Shown here: positions 1 through 6,069 of the stretch, one piece after another
Position numbering within the stretch: position 1 is the first letter of the stretch
Layout: each line of letters starts with the position of its first letter
NCBI GenBank assembly: GCA_943326825.2
Contig: CALPUT020000136.1
Location: 1-6,783, forward strand
Length of the DNA stretch: 6,783 bases
Direction: 5' to 3'
DNA from: Chryseobacterium gleum
GTDB taxonomy: Bacteria; Bacteroidota; Bacteroidia; Flavobacteriales_D; Crocinitomicaceae
Translations under genes and position numbers: made by a program
Notes under the pieces: generated by a model
What the model saw: only the letters and a program-made list of their open reading frames with translations
Database searches by the model: none
Told to the model about the DNA's origin: nothing

Positions 1-1
1 A

Positions 2-2764
2 TGGTCTAATACAGCTGGTGGTTCTTCAATCTCAACAAATGATTCTTTATTTAATGTTTGTTCTGGTAACTACTTCGTGAAAATTACTGATGCGAATAAC
101 TGTTTCAAAAATATTTCAATGTTTGTGCCTCAAGATACAAGCACTTCTACAAACAACTGTTCTTCTTTGAATGGTAACTTCACTGTTAAACCGCATAACC
201 CTTCTCAAAGTGCTAACTGTAACGGTGGTGCAACTATTAATGCTTACGGCGGAACTGCACCTTATTCTTTCCAATGGTCAAACACTCAAGCAGGAGGAAA
301 TGTTATTACTACGAATGATTCATTATTCAATGTGTGTTCTGGTACTTACTTCGTGAAAATTACAGACGCAAATAACTGTTTCAGAGATATTTCAATGTTT
401 GTTCCTCAAGATTCTAGTTCAAACCAAAATAATAATTGTGCTAACTTTAATGCTCATATCAGTAATTTAATAGCATGTACTGATTCAACAAATTGTAACG
501 GTACAATTGATGTGACAGCAAATGGTGGACAAGCTCCATATAACTATTCTTGGTCTACTGCTTCTTTTGGAAATGTTCCTCAAGCACTTAACATTTGTGC
601 AGGTAATTACAATGTAACAATAACTGATGCAAATGGATGTAATATTAACTTAAATGCATTTGTTCCTTACACAGATTCTACTTCAAATAACAATTGTGTT
701 ACATTGAATGGAAATTATGTTGTGAAACCACATAATCCAAATCAAAGTGCAAACTGTAACGGTGGAGCGACTATTAATGCTTACGGTGGAACGGCACCTT
801 ATTCTTTCCAATGGTCAAACACTCAAGCTGGAGGAAATGTTATTACTACAAATGATTCATTGTTAAATGTTTGTTCTGGAACGTACTTCGTGAAAATTAC
901 GGATGCAAATAACTGTTTCAAAGATATTTCAATGTTCGTTCCACAAGATACAAGTACAACAAATAATAATCCATGTGCGAATTTTACAGCAAACTTTAAT
1001 ACTACACCAACAACAGATTCTGTAAACTGTAATGGGCGCGCATACGTTACTCTTAATGGAGGAGCATACCCATGGTCATTTTCATGGAATTCTTCATCTA
1101 TATCTGGCACTGGTGATTCAACTTTATGTAGTGGAACATATACATGCGTTGTTACCGATGCAAATAACTGTACATTAACTTTAACAGGAGTTGTTCCATT
1201 TAATAACTCAAACAATAATCCATGCGCTAACTTTAATGCGAATGTGAATACAGTTGTTCCTGCTTCAGATTCTGTAAACTGTAATGGGATGGTTAACATT
1301 CTTACAAATGGAGGTTTAACACCTTACACGTTTGATTGGTCACAATCGTCTACTTTAAATTCGCCTCAAGCAAACAATTTATGTCCTGGAAACTACACTG
1401 TGATCGTTGCTGATGCAAATAATTGTACTGATACATTAAATGTTGTTGTTCAATTTAGCGATTCAACAGTTGTTAATCCTTGTGCTAATTTTACAGCTAA
1501 TTTACAAATCTTCCCAACTGATTCTTCAAGTTGTTATGGTGGATTAAATGTTTTTGCTAATGGTGGAGCAACTCCATATAATTTTTCGTGGTCAATTGCA
1601 GGTGTTAATACTCCAAATGCAAATAACTTATGTATTGGAAATTACACTGTAACAGTTGTAGACGCGAATGCTTGTACGGTTACTTTAAATGGATATGTTC
1701 CATTCTCAACGAACCCATGTGCAAACTCAACTTTACAAGTTGCTTTAACTTCAACGAATGTTACATCAAATCCTTGTAATGGTTCAATAACATCAACTGT
1801 TAACGGAGGAATTGGACAGTATTACTATTTATGGAATACAGGTGCTACTTCAACTTCTTTAAGTTCAGTTTGTCAAGGTATGTACTCTTTAACTGTTAAG
1901 GACAGTTTAGGTTGTCAAAGAGCTACTTCTATATATGTTGGTCAAGCAATTGATTCTACTATGGCTTTGAATGCATATGTAATACCAACTGGAATTACTC
2001 AAGCTGGAATTTGTGATGGTAGTGCATCAGTAGTTGCTTTTGGTGGCGTTACTCCTTATACATATGCATTTAACAATGGTGCTTCAAATCAAACAGCTAC
2101 TGGTTTATGTTCAGGATTACAAAATGTAACTGTTACAGATGCTGCAGGTTCATCAATTACATTAAACTTTATTATCTCATCACCTCAGAATGTAATTGTA
2201 AACACTACATACCAAGATTCAACAGTTGTAGATAGTTTATATAACCCAGCTGTTTCGAACTGTACAATCGATTATTCTACTATTGATTCAGTATTTATCT
2301 CCAACATTTCATTTATTTCAACTGATTCTGCTGTAGTAACATGGACTGTTAATTATGGAGGAACATCTTCTGTTAATTTAACTAATTACTATGTTATCTT
2401 AAATAATTTAAGCGGTGTTTATACTTTCGTAATACAATTATATTGCCCACAAAAATCAATTGGGCAATTCTTGACTGCTTCTTCTCAATATTATATTAAT
2501 AAAGATGCGCTAGGCATCACTTCTATTGATAAAGATGCATCTGCATTGGTGTATCCAAATCCATTCAATGATAATTTATCTATAGCTTTAAATAGCAATT
2601 TAGAAAATAAAATCACTATTTCTGATATGCTCGGTAAAATAGTTTATTCTTCTAATATTAATGCGAAGAATATTGCAATTGATACAAGAGCATTTTCAAA
2701 TGGAAATTATATTTTAACAATCGAAAATAAAGAAGGTAGAGTTAACTATAAACTAATTAAATAA
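2..2764 (+). CDS. SprB-repeat secreted surface protein with T9SS type A sorting domain (5' partial)
   Basis: The frame is open from base 2, so the gene enters from upstream; the GTG at 77 is an internal Val codon, not a start. Seen: about nine repeats of 75-93 residues (2-2188), each with the pattern CNG...GG..PY.F.W......LC.G.Y.V.ITDANNC, typical of SprB repeats (PF13573) of flavobacterial gliding and adhesion proteins. A non-repetitive, Ser/Thr/Val-rich domain (about 2189-2545) follows, then a C-terminal T9SS type A sorting domain with YPNPF, DMLGKIVY and GNYIL motifs, ending in KLIK. From family knowledge, such proteins are exported through Sec and then T9SS, cleaved near the C-terminal domain, and displayed or released at the cell surface. 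A role in adhesion or gliding is an inference; general matrix or S-layer-like roles are also possible. Asn, Thr and Ser are very abundant. A hairpin terminator follows 21 bases after the stop, so the gene ends its own transcript. Confidence 0.92.
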   Translation, partial: WSNTAGGSSISTNDSLFNVCSGNYFVKITDANNCFKNISMFVPQDTSTSTNNCSSLNGNFTVKPHNPSQSANCNGGATINAYGGTAPYSFQWSNTQAGGNVITTNDSLFNVCSGTYFVKITDANNCFRDISMFVPQDSSSNQNNNCANFNAHISNLIACTDSTNCNGTIDVTANGGQAPYNYSWSTASFGNVPQALNICAGNYNVTITDANGCNINLNAFVPYTDSTSNNNCVTLNGNYVVKPHNPNQSANCNGGATINAYGGTAPYSFQWSNTQAGGNVITTNDSLLNVCSGTYFVKITDANNCFKDISMFVPQDTSTTNNNPCANFTANFNTTPTTDSVNCNGRAYVTLNGGAYPWSFSWNSSSISGTGDSTLCSGTYTCVVTDANNCTLTLTGVVPFNNSNNNPCANFNANVNTVVPASDSVNCNGMVNILTNGGLTPYTFDWSQSSTLNSPQANNLCPGNYTVIVADANNCTDTLNVVVQFSDSTVVNPCANFTANLQIFPTDSSSCYGGLNVFANGGATPYNFSWSIAGVNTPNANNLCIGNYTVTVVDANACTVTLNGYVPFSTNPCANSTLQVALTSTNVTSNPCNGSITSTVNGGIGQYYYLWNTGATSTSLSSVCQGMYSLTVKDSLGCQRATSIYVGQAIDSTMALNAYVIPTGITQAGICDGSASVVAFGGVTPYTYAFNNGASNQTATGLCSGLQNVTVTDAAGSSITLNFIISSPQNVIVNTTYQDSTVVDSLYNPAVSNCTIDYSTIDSVFISNISFISTDSAVVTWTVNYGGTSSVNLTNYYVILNNLSGVYTFVIQLYCPQKSIGQFLTASSQYYINKDALGITSIDKDASALVYPNPFNDNLSIALNSNLENKITISDMLGKIVYSSNINAKNIAIDTRAFSNGNYILTIENKEGRVNYKLIK
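158..436 (+). repeat. Type-A SprB repeat, copy 2 (pairs with 695-973)
   Basis: This 93-residue unit is nearly identical to the one at 695-973, offset by 537 bases, with an unlike unit (437-694) between them. A third, partial member lies at 2-157 and is 276 bases before this one. Over a 39-residue core (from SANCNGG to TTNDSL) the two full copies encode identical protein. Confidence 0.85.
695..973 (+). repeat. Type-A SprB repeat, copy 3 (pairs with 158-436)
   Basis: Near-duplicate of the unit at 158-436. Within the identical 39-codon core I count eight base differences, all synonymous. Outside the core there are a few replacements (for example Phe/Tyr, Ser/Asn, Phe/Leu, Arg/Lys), mostly conservative. 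The A-A-B-A order suggests that copies arose by duplication of one- or two-unit blocks. Confidence 0.85.
2546..2761 (+). other. T9SS type A C-terminal sorting domain (coding)
   Basis: The last 72 residues show the usual order of this domain: YPNPF at its start, an ITISDMLGKIVYSS strand pair in the middle, then IDTRAFSNGNYILTI, and a basic KLIK end. Domains of this kind are recognised by the type IX outer-membrane translocon and removed by a sortase-like peptidase (PorU) in species studied. It implies that the host has a T9SS, although no T9SS component gene is in this window. Confidence 0.9.
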
Positions 2765-2785
2765 TCACTCTTTAATTCAAAATTT

Positions 2786-2821
2786 AAAAGAGGAAATCAA
2801 TTATGATTTCCTCTTTTTTTT
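2786..2821 (+). terminator. Intrinsic terminator after the SprB-repeat gene
   Basis: A perfect 14-base-pair stem (2786-2799 with 2804-2817) encloses a four-base ATTA loop and runs into a T-tract ending at 2821. The outer pairs are A-T and merge with the T-tract; the central GAGGAAATCA part gives the stability. It separates the adhesin transcript from the next gene. Confidence 0.88.
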
Positions 2822-2851
2822 GTCCTATAATAAAGTATTGAAGAGATTGAT

Positions 2852-2859
2852 TACATTTG
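2852..2859 (+). promoter_or_regulatory. Bacteroidota -7 box TACATTTG
   Basis: The octamer fits the Bacteroidota -7 consensus TAnnTTTG exactly. It ends only four bases before the ATG at 2864, so transcription should begin at or a few bases before the start codon, giving a leaderless or nearly leaderless mRNA. I see no TTG at the usual -33 spacing, which lowers confidence. It sits just after a terminator, as expected of the first gene of a new unit. Confidence 0.55.
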
Positions 2860-2863
2860 TAGT

Positions 2864-3226
2864 ATGGATTATGCAATTGAATTACGATTTCAGAAACTGA
2901 AAAAGAAATTAGAGGAACAATTTGAGATGGGAATGGATGTACAGTCCATCTTGTTTTTAATTGGTGTTGATGAATTAGGTCATGGACATAAAAATTTCTC
3001 TAAGAACGAAAAACAAGATTTAATGCATATTGCCATATGTACTTTGTTAGAACCTTATGGATACTATTCATTTGAAGGAAGAGACAAAGAAGATTGGCCA
3101 CATTTTAAATTAGAAAAAGAATTACCTCATCTTACACATTTAGAACAACAACACTTATTAAAAGAAGCAATGTTGGATTATTTTGTAAAGACTGGTTACG
3201 AATTTGAAAGCGTAGAATCGCTATAA
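2864..3226 (+). CDS. Conserved hypothetical protein next to rseP
   Basis: A 120-residue soluble protein with no signal peptide or membrane segment. It begins with a charged, probably helical stretch (residues 5-22, rich in Lys, Glu and Gln), followed by a conserved-looking core around GVDELGHGHKNFSKNEKQD, HIAICTLLEPYGYY and FEGRDKEDWPHF. I recall similar short proteins as widespread in Bacteroidota, but no function is known to me and none is claimed. The HGH and HIA histidines and the acidic residues are not in a recognised metal-site pattern. ATG 2864 is chosen because it lies just after the -7 box and after the preceding terminator. The gene lies 22 bases upstream of the RseP-type protease gene on the same strand with no terminator between, so co-transcription is likely. 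Confidence 0.8.
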   Translation: MDYAIELRFQKLKKKLEEQFEMGMDVQSILFLIGVDELGHGHKNFSKNEKQDLMHIAICTLLEPYGYYSFEGRDKEDWPHFKLEKELPHLTHLEQQHLLKEAMLDYFVKTGYEFESVESL

Positions 3227-3248
3227 AACATTAAATTTTACGAAAAAC

Positions 3249-4598
3249 ATGGATATTTTAATCAAAGCAGCACAACTAGTCCTTTCCTTATCAATCTTAG
3301 TAGTATTACACGAATTTGGACATTACATTCCTGCTAAATTATTTAAAACTAGAGTTGAGAAGTTTTACTTGTTCTTTAATCCTTGGTTTTCATTATTCAA
3401 GAAAAAAGTTGGGGATACTGAATGGGGAATTGGTTGGTTGCCTTTAGGTGGTTATGTGAAAATAGCTGGAATGGTGGATGAATCAATGGATAAAGAACAA
3501 TTAGCTTTACCCGCCCAACCATGGGAGTTTCGTTCAAAACCAGCTTGGCAACGTTTAATCATTATGATTGGTGGTGTAACGGTGAATCTAATATTAGGAA
3601 TGATCATCTACATCTGTATTGTTTTTGGATACGGTGAAGAAAAACTTAACCCAACTGATTTAAAAGCTGGTGTTTCAGTTCATCCATACTTAAAAAAATA
3701 TGGAATTGAGTCTGGTGATAATATTATTGCCATAAACGGTGTGAAATTAGAAAATATCTTAGAATCAAATACAATCATCATGTTACGTGATGGTCGTAAA
3801 TTAGATGTTGTAAAAGCAGACGGAACAAAAAAAGTGATCATTTTGCCTACAAATGTAGATCAAGAATTATTTCAAAAAGGTGCAATGCCTGCTTTTGGTC
3901 CAAGAAGTTTAGGTGTTCAAATTGGTGAATTAGATTCAAAATCTCCTGCTGATTCTGTTGGTTTATTAAAGAATGATAAAATAGTTGGTGTAAATGGAAA
4001 TGAGATTACTTATTTTGATGATTTTCAAAAAGTTTTATACCATTCAAAAGGAAAAGAAATCGTCTTACAAGTAAGAAGAGGAAATGAATTATTAGCAAAA
4101 AATATCAAAATTCCAGCTTCAGGTAAATACGAAGGTAAAATTGGTTTTGCGAATAAAGCAGGAACTATTTTAGATGAAAAGAAAATCAAACATATTGATT
4201 ATTCATTTGGTGAAAGCATTAGTCGTGGTTTAGCAAAAGGAAAAAATACATTGACTGATTATGTAGCTCAATTCAAATTTGTTTTCACGAAAAAAGGTGC
4301 TGGTTCAGTTGGTGGTTTTGCAGCAATTGGAAATATGTTTCCTGCACAATGGGATTGGCAAATTTTCTGGTTGAATACTGCTTTTATATCTATCGTATTA
4401 GCATTCATGAATATACTTCCTATACCAGCATTAGATGGTGGACATGTTGTATTTTTATTATATGAAATTATTACAGGTAAAGAAGCACCTCAAAAAGTAT
4501 TAGAATATGCTCAAATAGTAGGATTTGTTTTATTGATGGGACTTCTTTTATATGCAAATGGGAATGATATTTATAAATGGCTTACAGGAGCTTTTTAA
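3249..4598 (+). CDS. rseP: RseP-type site-2 zinc metalloprotease
   Basis: A 449-residue intramembrane protease of the S2P/RseP family (M50), about the size of E. coli RseP. Seen: first membrane helix (about 8-28) with zinc-binding HEFGH at 21-25; the hairpin-like GWLPLGGYVKIAGM segment (62-75); second membrane segment (about 101-127) with GGVTVN where many relatives have GP.xN; two PDZ domains (about 138-197 and 218-290; the second has the clearer GLLKNDKIVGVNG); third helix with NILPIPALDGGH at 388-399, in which Asp396 should be the third zinc ligand; and a last helix (about 420-436). It would cut single-pass membrane proteins within the inner membrane, after a first cut by another protease. 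In E. coli the target is anti-sigma factor RseA; the Bacteroidota target is not evident here and no sigma or anti-sigma gene is nearby. All catalytic motifs are intact. The usual proteobacterial neighbours (dxr, cdsA, bamA) are absent. Confidence 0.94.
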   Translation: MDILIKAAQLVLSLSILVVLHEFGHYIPAKLFKTRVEKFYLFFNPWFSLFKKKVGDTEWGIGWLPLGGYVKIAGMVDESMDKEQLALPAQPWEFRSKPAWQRLIIMIGGVTVNLILGMIIYICIVFGYGEEKLNPTDLKAGVSVHPYLKKYGIESGDNIIAINGVKLENILESNTIIMLRDGRKLDVVKADGTKKVIILPTNVDQELFQKGAMPAFGPRSLGVQIGELDSKSPADSVGLLKNDKIVGVNGNEITYFDDFQKVLYHSKGKEIVLQVRRGNELLAKNIKIPASGKYEGKIGFANKAGTILDEKKIKHIDYSFGESISRGLAKGKNTLTDYVAQFKFVFTKKGAGSVGGFAAIGNMFPAQWDWQIFWLNTAFISIVLAFMNILPIPALDGGHVVFLLYEIITGKEAPQKVLEYAQIVGFVLLMGLLLYANGNDIYKWLTGAF

Positions 4599-4695
4599 AA
4601 TGAATATGAACCTTTAAACACGACTAATTTGCCTCATTTATAAATTATTAGAAAATATGGCACATTATTTAGATATTTAGTAAAAAATTAAAATT

Positions 4696-5358
4696 ATGAC
4701 AAAAATTAGCACACTTTTCACATTACTTTTAGTTGCGATTTCATCTTTTGGACAATTGAAAGAAGGACACATTAGTTTTAAAATTAATGTAACAGCAGAT
4801 AAACCAGAAATGCAAATGCAAGTTGGAATGATGCAAGGATCTTCATTAGATATTTATTTCAAAGAAAAGGTAACACGTTCTGAGTTCACAATGGGAACGA
4901 TGATGAAAATGGTTACAATAACAAATCCTGAAAAAGATGCTATGTTGTTGTTAATGTCAGGTATGTTAGGTACAAAAGCTATAAAATCTTCTATCTCAGA
5001 TGCAAAAAAACAAACTGAAAATACTCCAGAAGTCAATGTAAAATTAGAAGTAGAAACGAAAGAGATTTTGGGTTTCATATGTAAAAAAGCATTAGTAACA
5101 GATGGAGAAGGAAATGAATCTGTTTATTGGTACACTAATGAATTGAACGTTGATAAAAACGGGCAAAATATGATGAATGATAAAATTCCTGGGGTTGCAC
5201 TAGAATATGAAATAAGCCAACAAGGATTAAAAATGGTAATGTCTGCAATTACTATAGACAAAAAATTAGACAAAAAAGTGAAAGATCTATTTGAAATGAC
5301 TATACCAGAAGGATATACAGAAGTTTCAGCAGAAGATTTACAAAAATTAGGTCAATAG
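4696..5358 (+). CDS. Secreted Met-rich protein, DUF4412/GLPGLI-like
   Basis: A 220-residue protein with a clear Sec signal peptide: Lys3, a hydrophobic core (residues 5-17) and a likely cut near SFG-Q at 19-20, with no lipobox Cys. The mature part is beta-rich and resembles the DUF4412/GLPGLI group of Bacteroidota: an early LKEGHISFKI strand, LDIYFKEKVTRSEF (51-64), EILGFICKKALV (123-134), VYWYTNEL (143-150) and IPGVALEYEI (164-173) near the point where GLPGLI proteins carry their name motif. It has 17 Met in 220 residues, clustered at 39-46, 66-72 and 83-90, and a single Cys (129). The function of these families is unknown; the periplasm or outer surface is the likely location. The 97-base gap after rseP has no clear terminator or promoter, so read-through from rseP is possible. 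It ends at a strong terminator. Confidence 0.8.
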   Translation: MTKISTLFTLLLVAISSFGQLKEGHISFKINVTADKPEMQMQVGMMQGSSLDIYFKEKVTRSEFTMGTMMKMVTITNPEKDAMLLLMSGMLGTKAIKSSISDAKKQTENTPEVNVKLEVETKEILGFICKKALVTDGEGNESVYWYTNELNVDKNGQNMMNDKIPGVALEYEISQQGLKMVMSAITIDKKLDKKVKDLFEMTIPEGYTEVSAEDLQKLGQ

Positions 5359-5377
5359 AATAAATACTAAATAAATG

Positions 5378-5406
5378 AAACGCTTTGGGAAACCAAGGCG
5401 TTTTTT
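5378..5406 (+). terminator. GAAA-loop terminator between convergent genes
   Basis: An 11-pair stem (5378-5388 with 5393-5403, one G-U wobble in the RNA) closes a GAAA tetraloop of the stable GNRA class and runs into six Ts (5401-5406). It ends the transcript of the 4696 gene. The stop codon of the opposing gene (5405-5407) lies in the T-tract. Read from the minus strand the hairpin also forms, but its tail (CATTTATTTAG) is a poorer T-tract, so it may work in both directions with unequal strength. Confidence 0.88.
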
Positions 5407-5902
5407 ATGCATTTTTTCGCTTCTTTATTCGGCGAACACTGTGGTGTTTATATTCATTTGAAACAACGCTTATATTTCCATCTGTTTCAAGAATAACACT
5501 ATCAACTTCCTCAATTGCATGACTTCCATGTTCACGAATTACTTGTAAAAGTTCATCGACAGTAATATCATTATTACGACAATTTTCTTCTTGCATTTTT
5601 CCTTTATAAACTAAAATAACCGGTTCACCTTCAATAAGTTTTTTAACACCGGGAAACGTATATTTCAGTTTTTTAAAGATAAAATTGATCATAAATAGAA
5701 CTCCTGCAGCTAAAAGTCCTCCCCCTAATGAGGTATCTGAACCAACCATCGCATTTTGAACCGCATTACTGATTAACAAAACAAAAATCAAATCCGTAAT
5801 TGATAACTGTGCCAACTCTGTTTTCCCTAGAAGTCTCAATGCGATTATTATAAAAAGATAAACACAACTTGTACTGATGATGATATGTAAATAATTGTCC
5901 AT
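5405..5902 (-). CDS. DUF421 (YetF/YcaP-like) membrane protein
   Basis: A 165-residue inner-membrane protein. Three hydrophobic segments (about 5-22, 36-52 and 58-76) are followed by a soluble cytoplasmic C-terminal domain. Family signatures of DUF421 (PF04239) are visible: ALRLLGKTELAQLSITDLIF (21-40) linking the first two helices, then GEPVILVYKGKM (92-103), NDITVDELLQVIREHG (111-126) and the VDSVILETDGNISVV strand pair (133-147). The C terminus is basic (RRIKKRK). Length is near the short end for the family, which often has 150-230 residues, but the protein looks complete. No biochemical activity is firmly established for the family, to my knowledge; B. subtilis relatives are linked to sporulation and envelope functions. 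It is convergent with the secreted-protein gene and divergent from the ORF6N gene, so probably transcribed alone. Confidence 0.9.
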   Translation of the reverse strand: MDNYLHIIISTSCVYLFIIIALRLLGKTELAQLSITDLIFVLLISNAVQNAMVGSDTSLGGGLLAAGVLFMINFIFKKLKYTFPGVKKLIEGEPVILVYKGKMQEENCRNNDITVDELLQVIREHGSHAIEEVDSVILETDGNISVVSNEYKHHSVRRIKKRKNA

Positions 5903-5920
5903 TTTCCGAAGGATATGTTT

Positions 5921-5928
5921 TAAAGATA
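5921..5928 (-). promoter_or_regulatory. Possible -7 box for the DUF421 gene (TATCTTTA)
   Basis: On the minus strand the octamer matches TAnnTTTG in seven of eight positions (A for the last G) and lies 18 bases before the ATG. No TTG is at a good -33 distance, so this is a weak candidate in AT-rich DNA. Confidence 0.25.
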
Positions 5929-5980
5929 ATATAAATTGGAGTGAGATAATTTGTTATTCATATGATTTAACAATAAATAT

Positions 5981-6004
5981 TCACAAGTGGTCACAATTAG
6001 TGAC
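5981..6004. promoter_or_regulatory. TCAC/GTGA half-sites in the divergent intergenic region
   Basis: The 167-base gap between the divergent genes holds TCACAA at 5981 and again at 5991 (10 bases apart, one helical turn), and an inverted pair GTCAC-N5-GTGAC at 5990-6004. More TCAC/GTGA tetramers lie at 5941 and 6033. Spacing of this kind would suit a dimeric repressor or activator, but the arms are short and chance is a real alternative. Otherwise the gap is AT-rich, with no clear -7 box facing the ORF6N gene. Confidence 0.25.
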
Positions 6005-6069
6005 TTCAATAGGTAGGGAAAAATCAACTTTTTCACTAACTTAAAATAGAATTTTAACCAAAACACTAA

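Larger units (their letters stand above)
2..2188 (+). repeat. Array of about nine SprB-like repeats (coding)
   Basis: Units counted from the first Cys of each: partial unit 2-157, then 158-436, 437-694, 695-973, 974-1222, 1223-1480, 1481-1717, 1718-1966 and 1967-2188. Each full unit normally carries four cysteines: one at the unit start (PCAN or NNC), one in CNG, one in LC.G.Y and one in DANNC. The array decays toward the C terminus: the units at 1718 and 1967 are the most divergent, and the last lacks the first and fourth Cys. Units 437 and 974 each have an additional Cys. The repeats are immunoglobulin-like extracellular modules by family knowledge. Confidence 0.85.

Noticed and set aside
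77..79. GTG as start codon of the repeat protein
   Set aside because: The frame is open to base 2 and the upstream codons continue a SprB repeat (WSNT...NDSLFNVCSG), so the GTG is an internal Val.
171..356. 61-residue plus-strand reading frame
   Set aside because: It lies wholly within the repeat-protein gene in another frame and has no domain or start signal.
823..1299. 158-residue minus-strand reading frame
   Set aside because: It is antisense to the repeat array. Its own internal repetition just mirrors the SprB repeats, and no promoter or family match is seen.
2..2188. Repeat array considered as a CRISPR or non-coding repeat
   Set aside because: Units are 220-280 bases, in frame, and code for conserved SprB-like modules; there are no short repeats with unique spacers.
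4599..4695. Possible terminator or promoter between rseP and the secreted-protein gene
   Set aside because: Only AT-rich short palindromes (for example 4636-4645) and a poor CTAATTTG match at 4624 are seen; neither stands out from background.
4854..5078. 74-residue minus-strand reading frame
   Set aside because: It is antisense to the secreted-protein gene, which has a signal peptide and family motifs in the plus frame.
6018..6034. GAAAAA-N5-TTTTTC inverted repeat
   Set aside because: Six A-T-rich pairs with no T-tract after it; too weak to call a terminator or operator.
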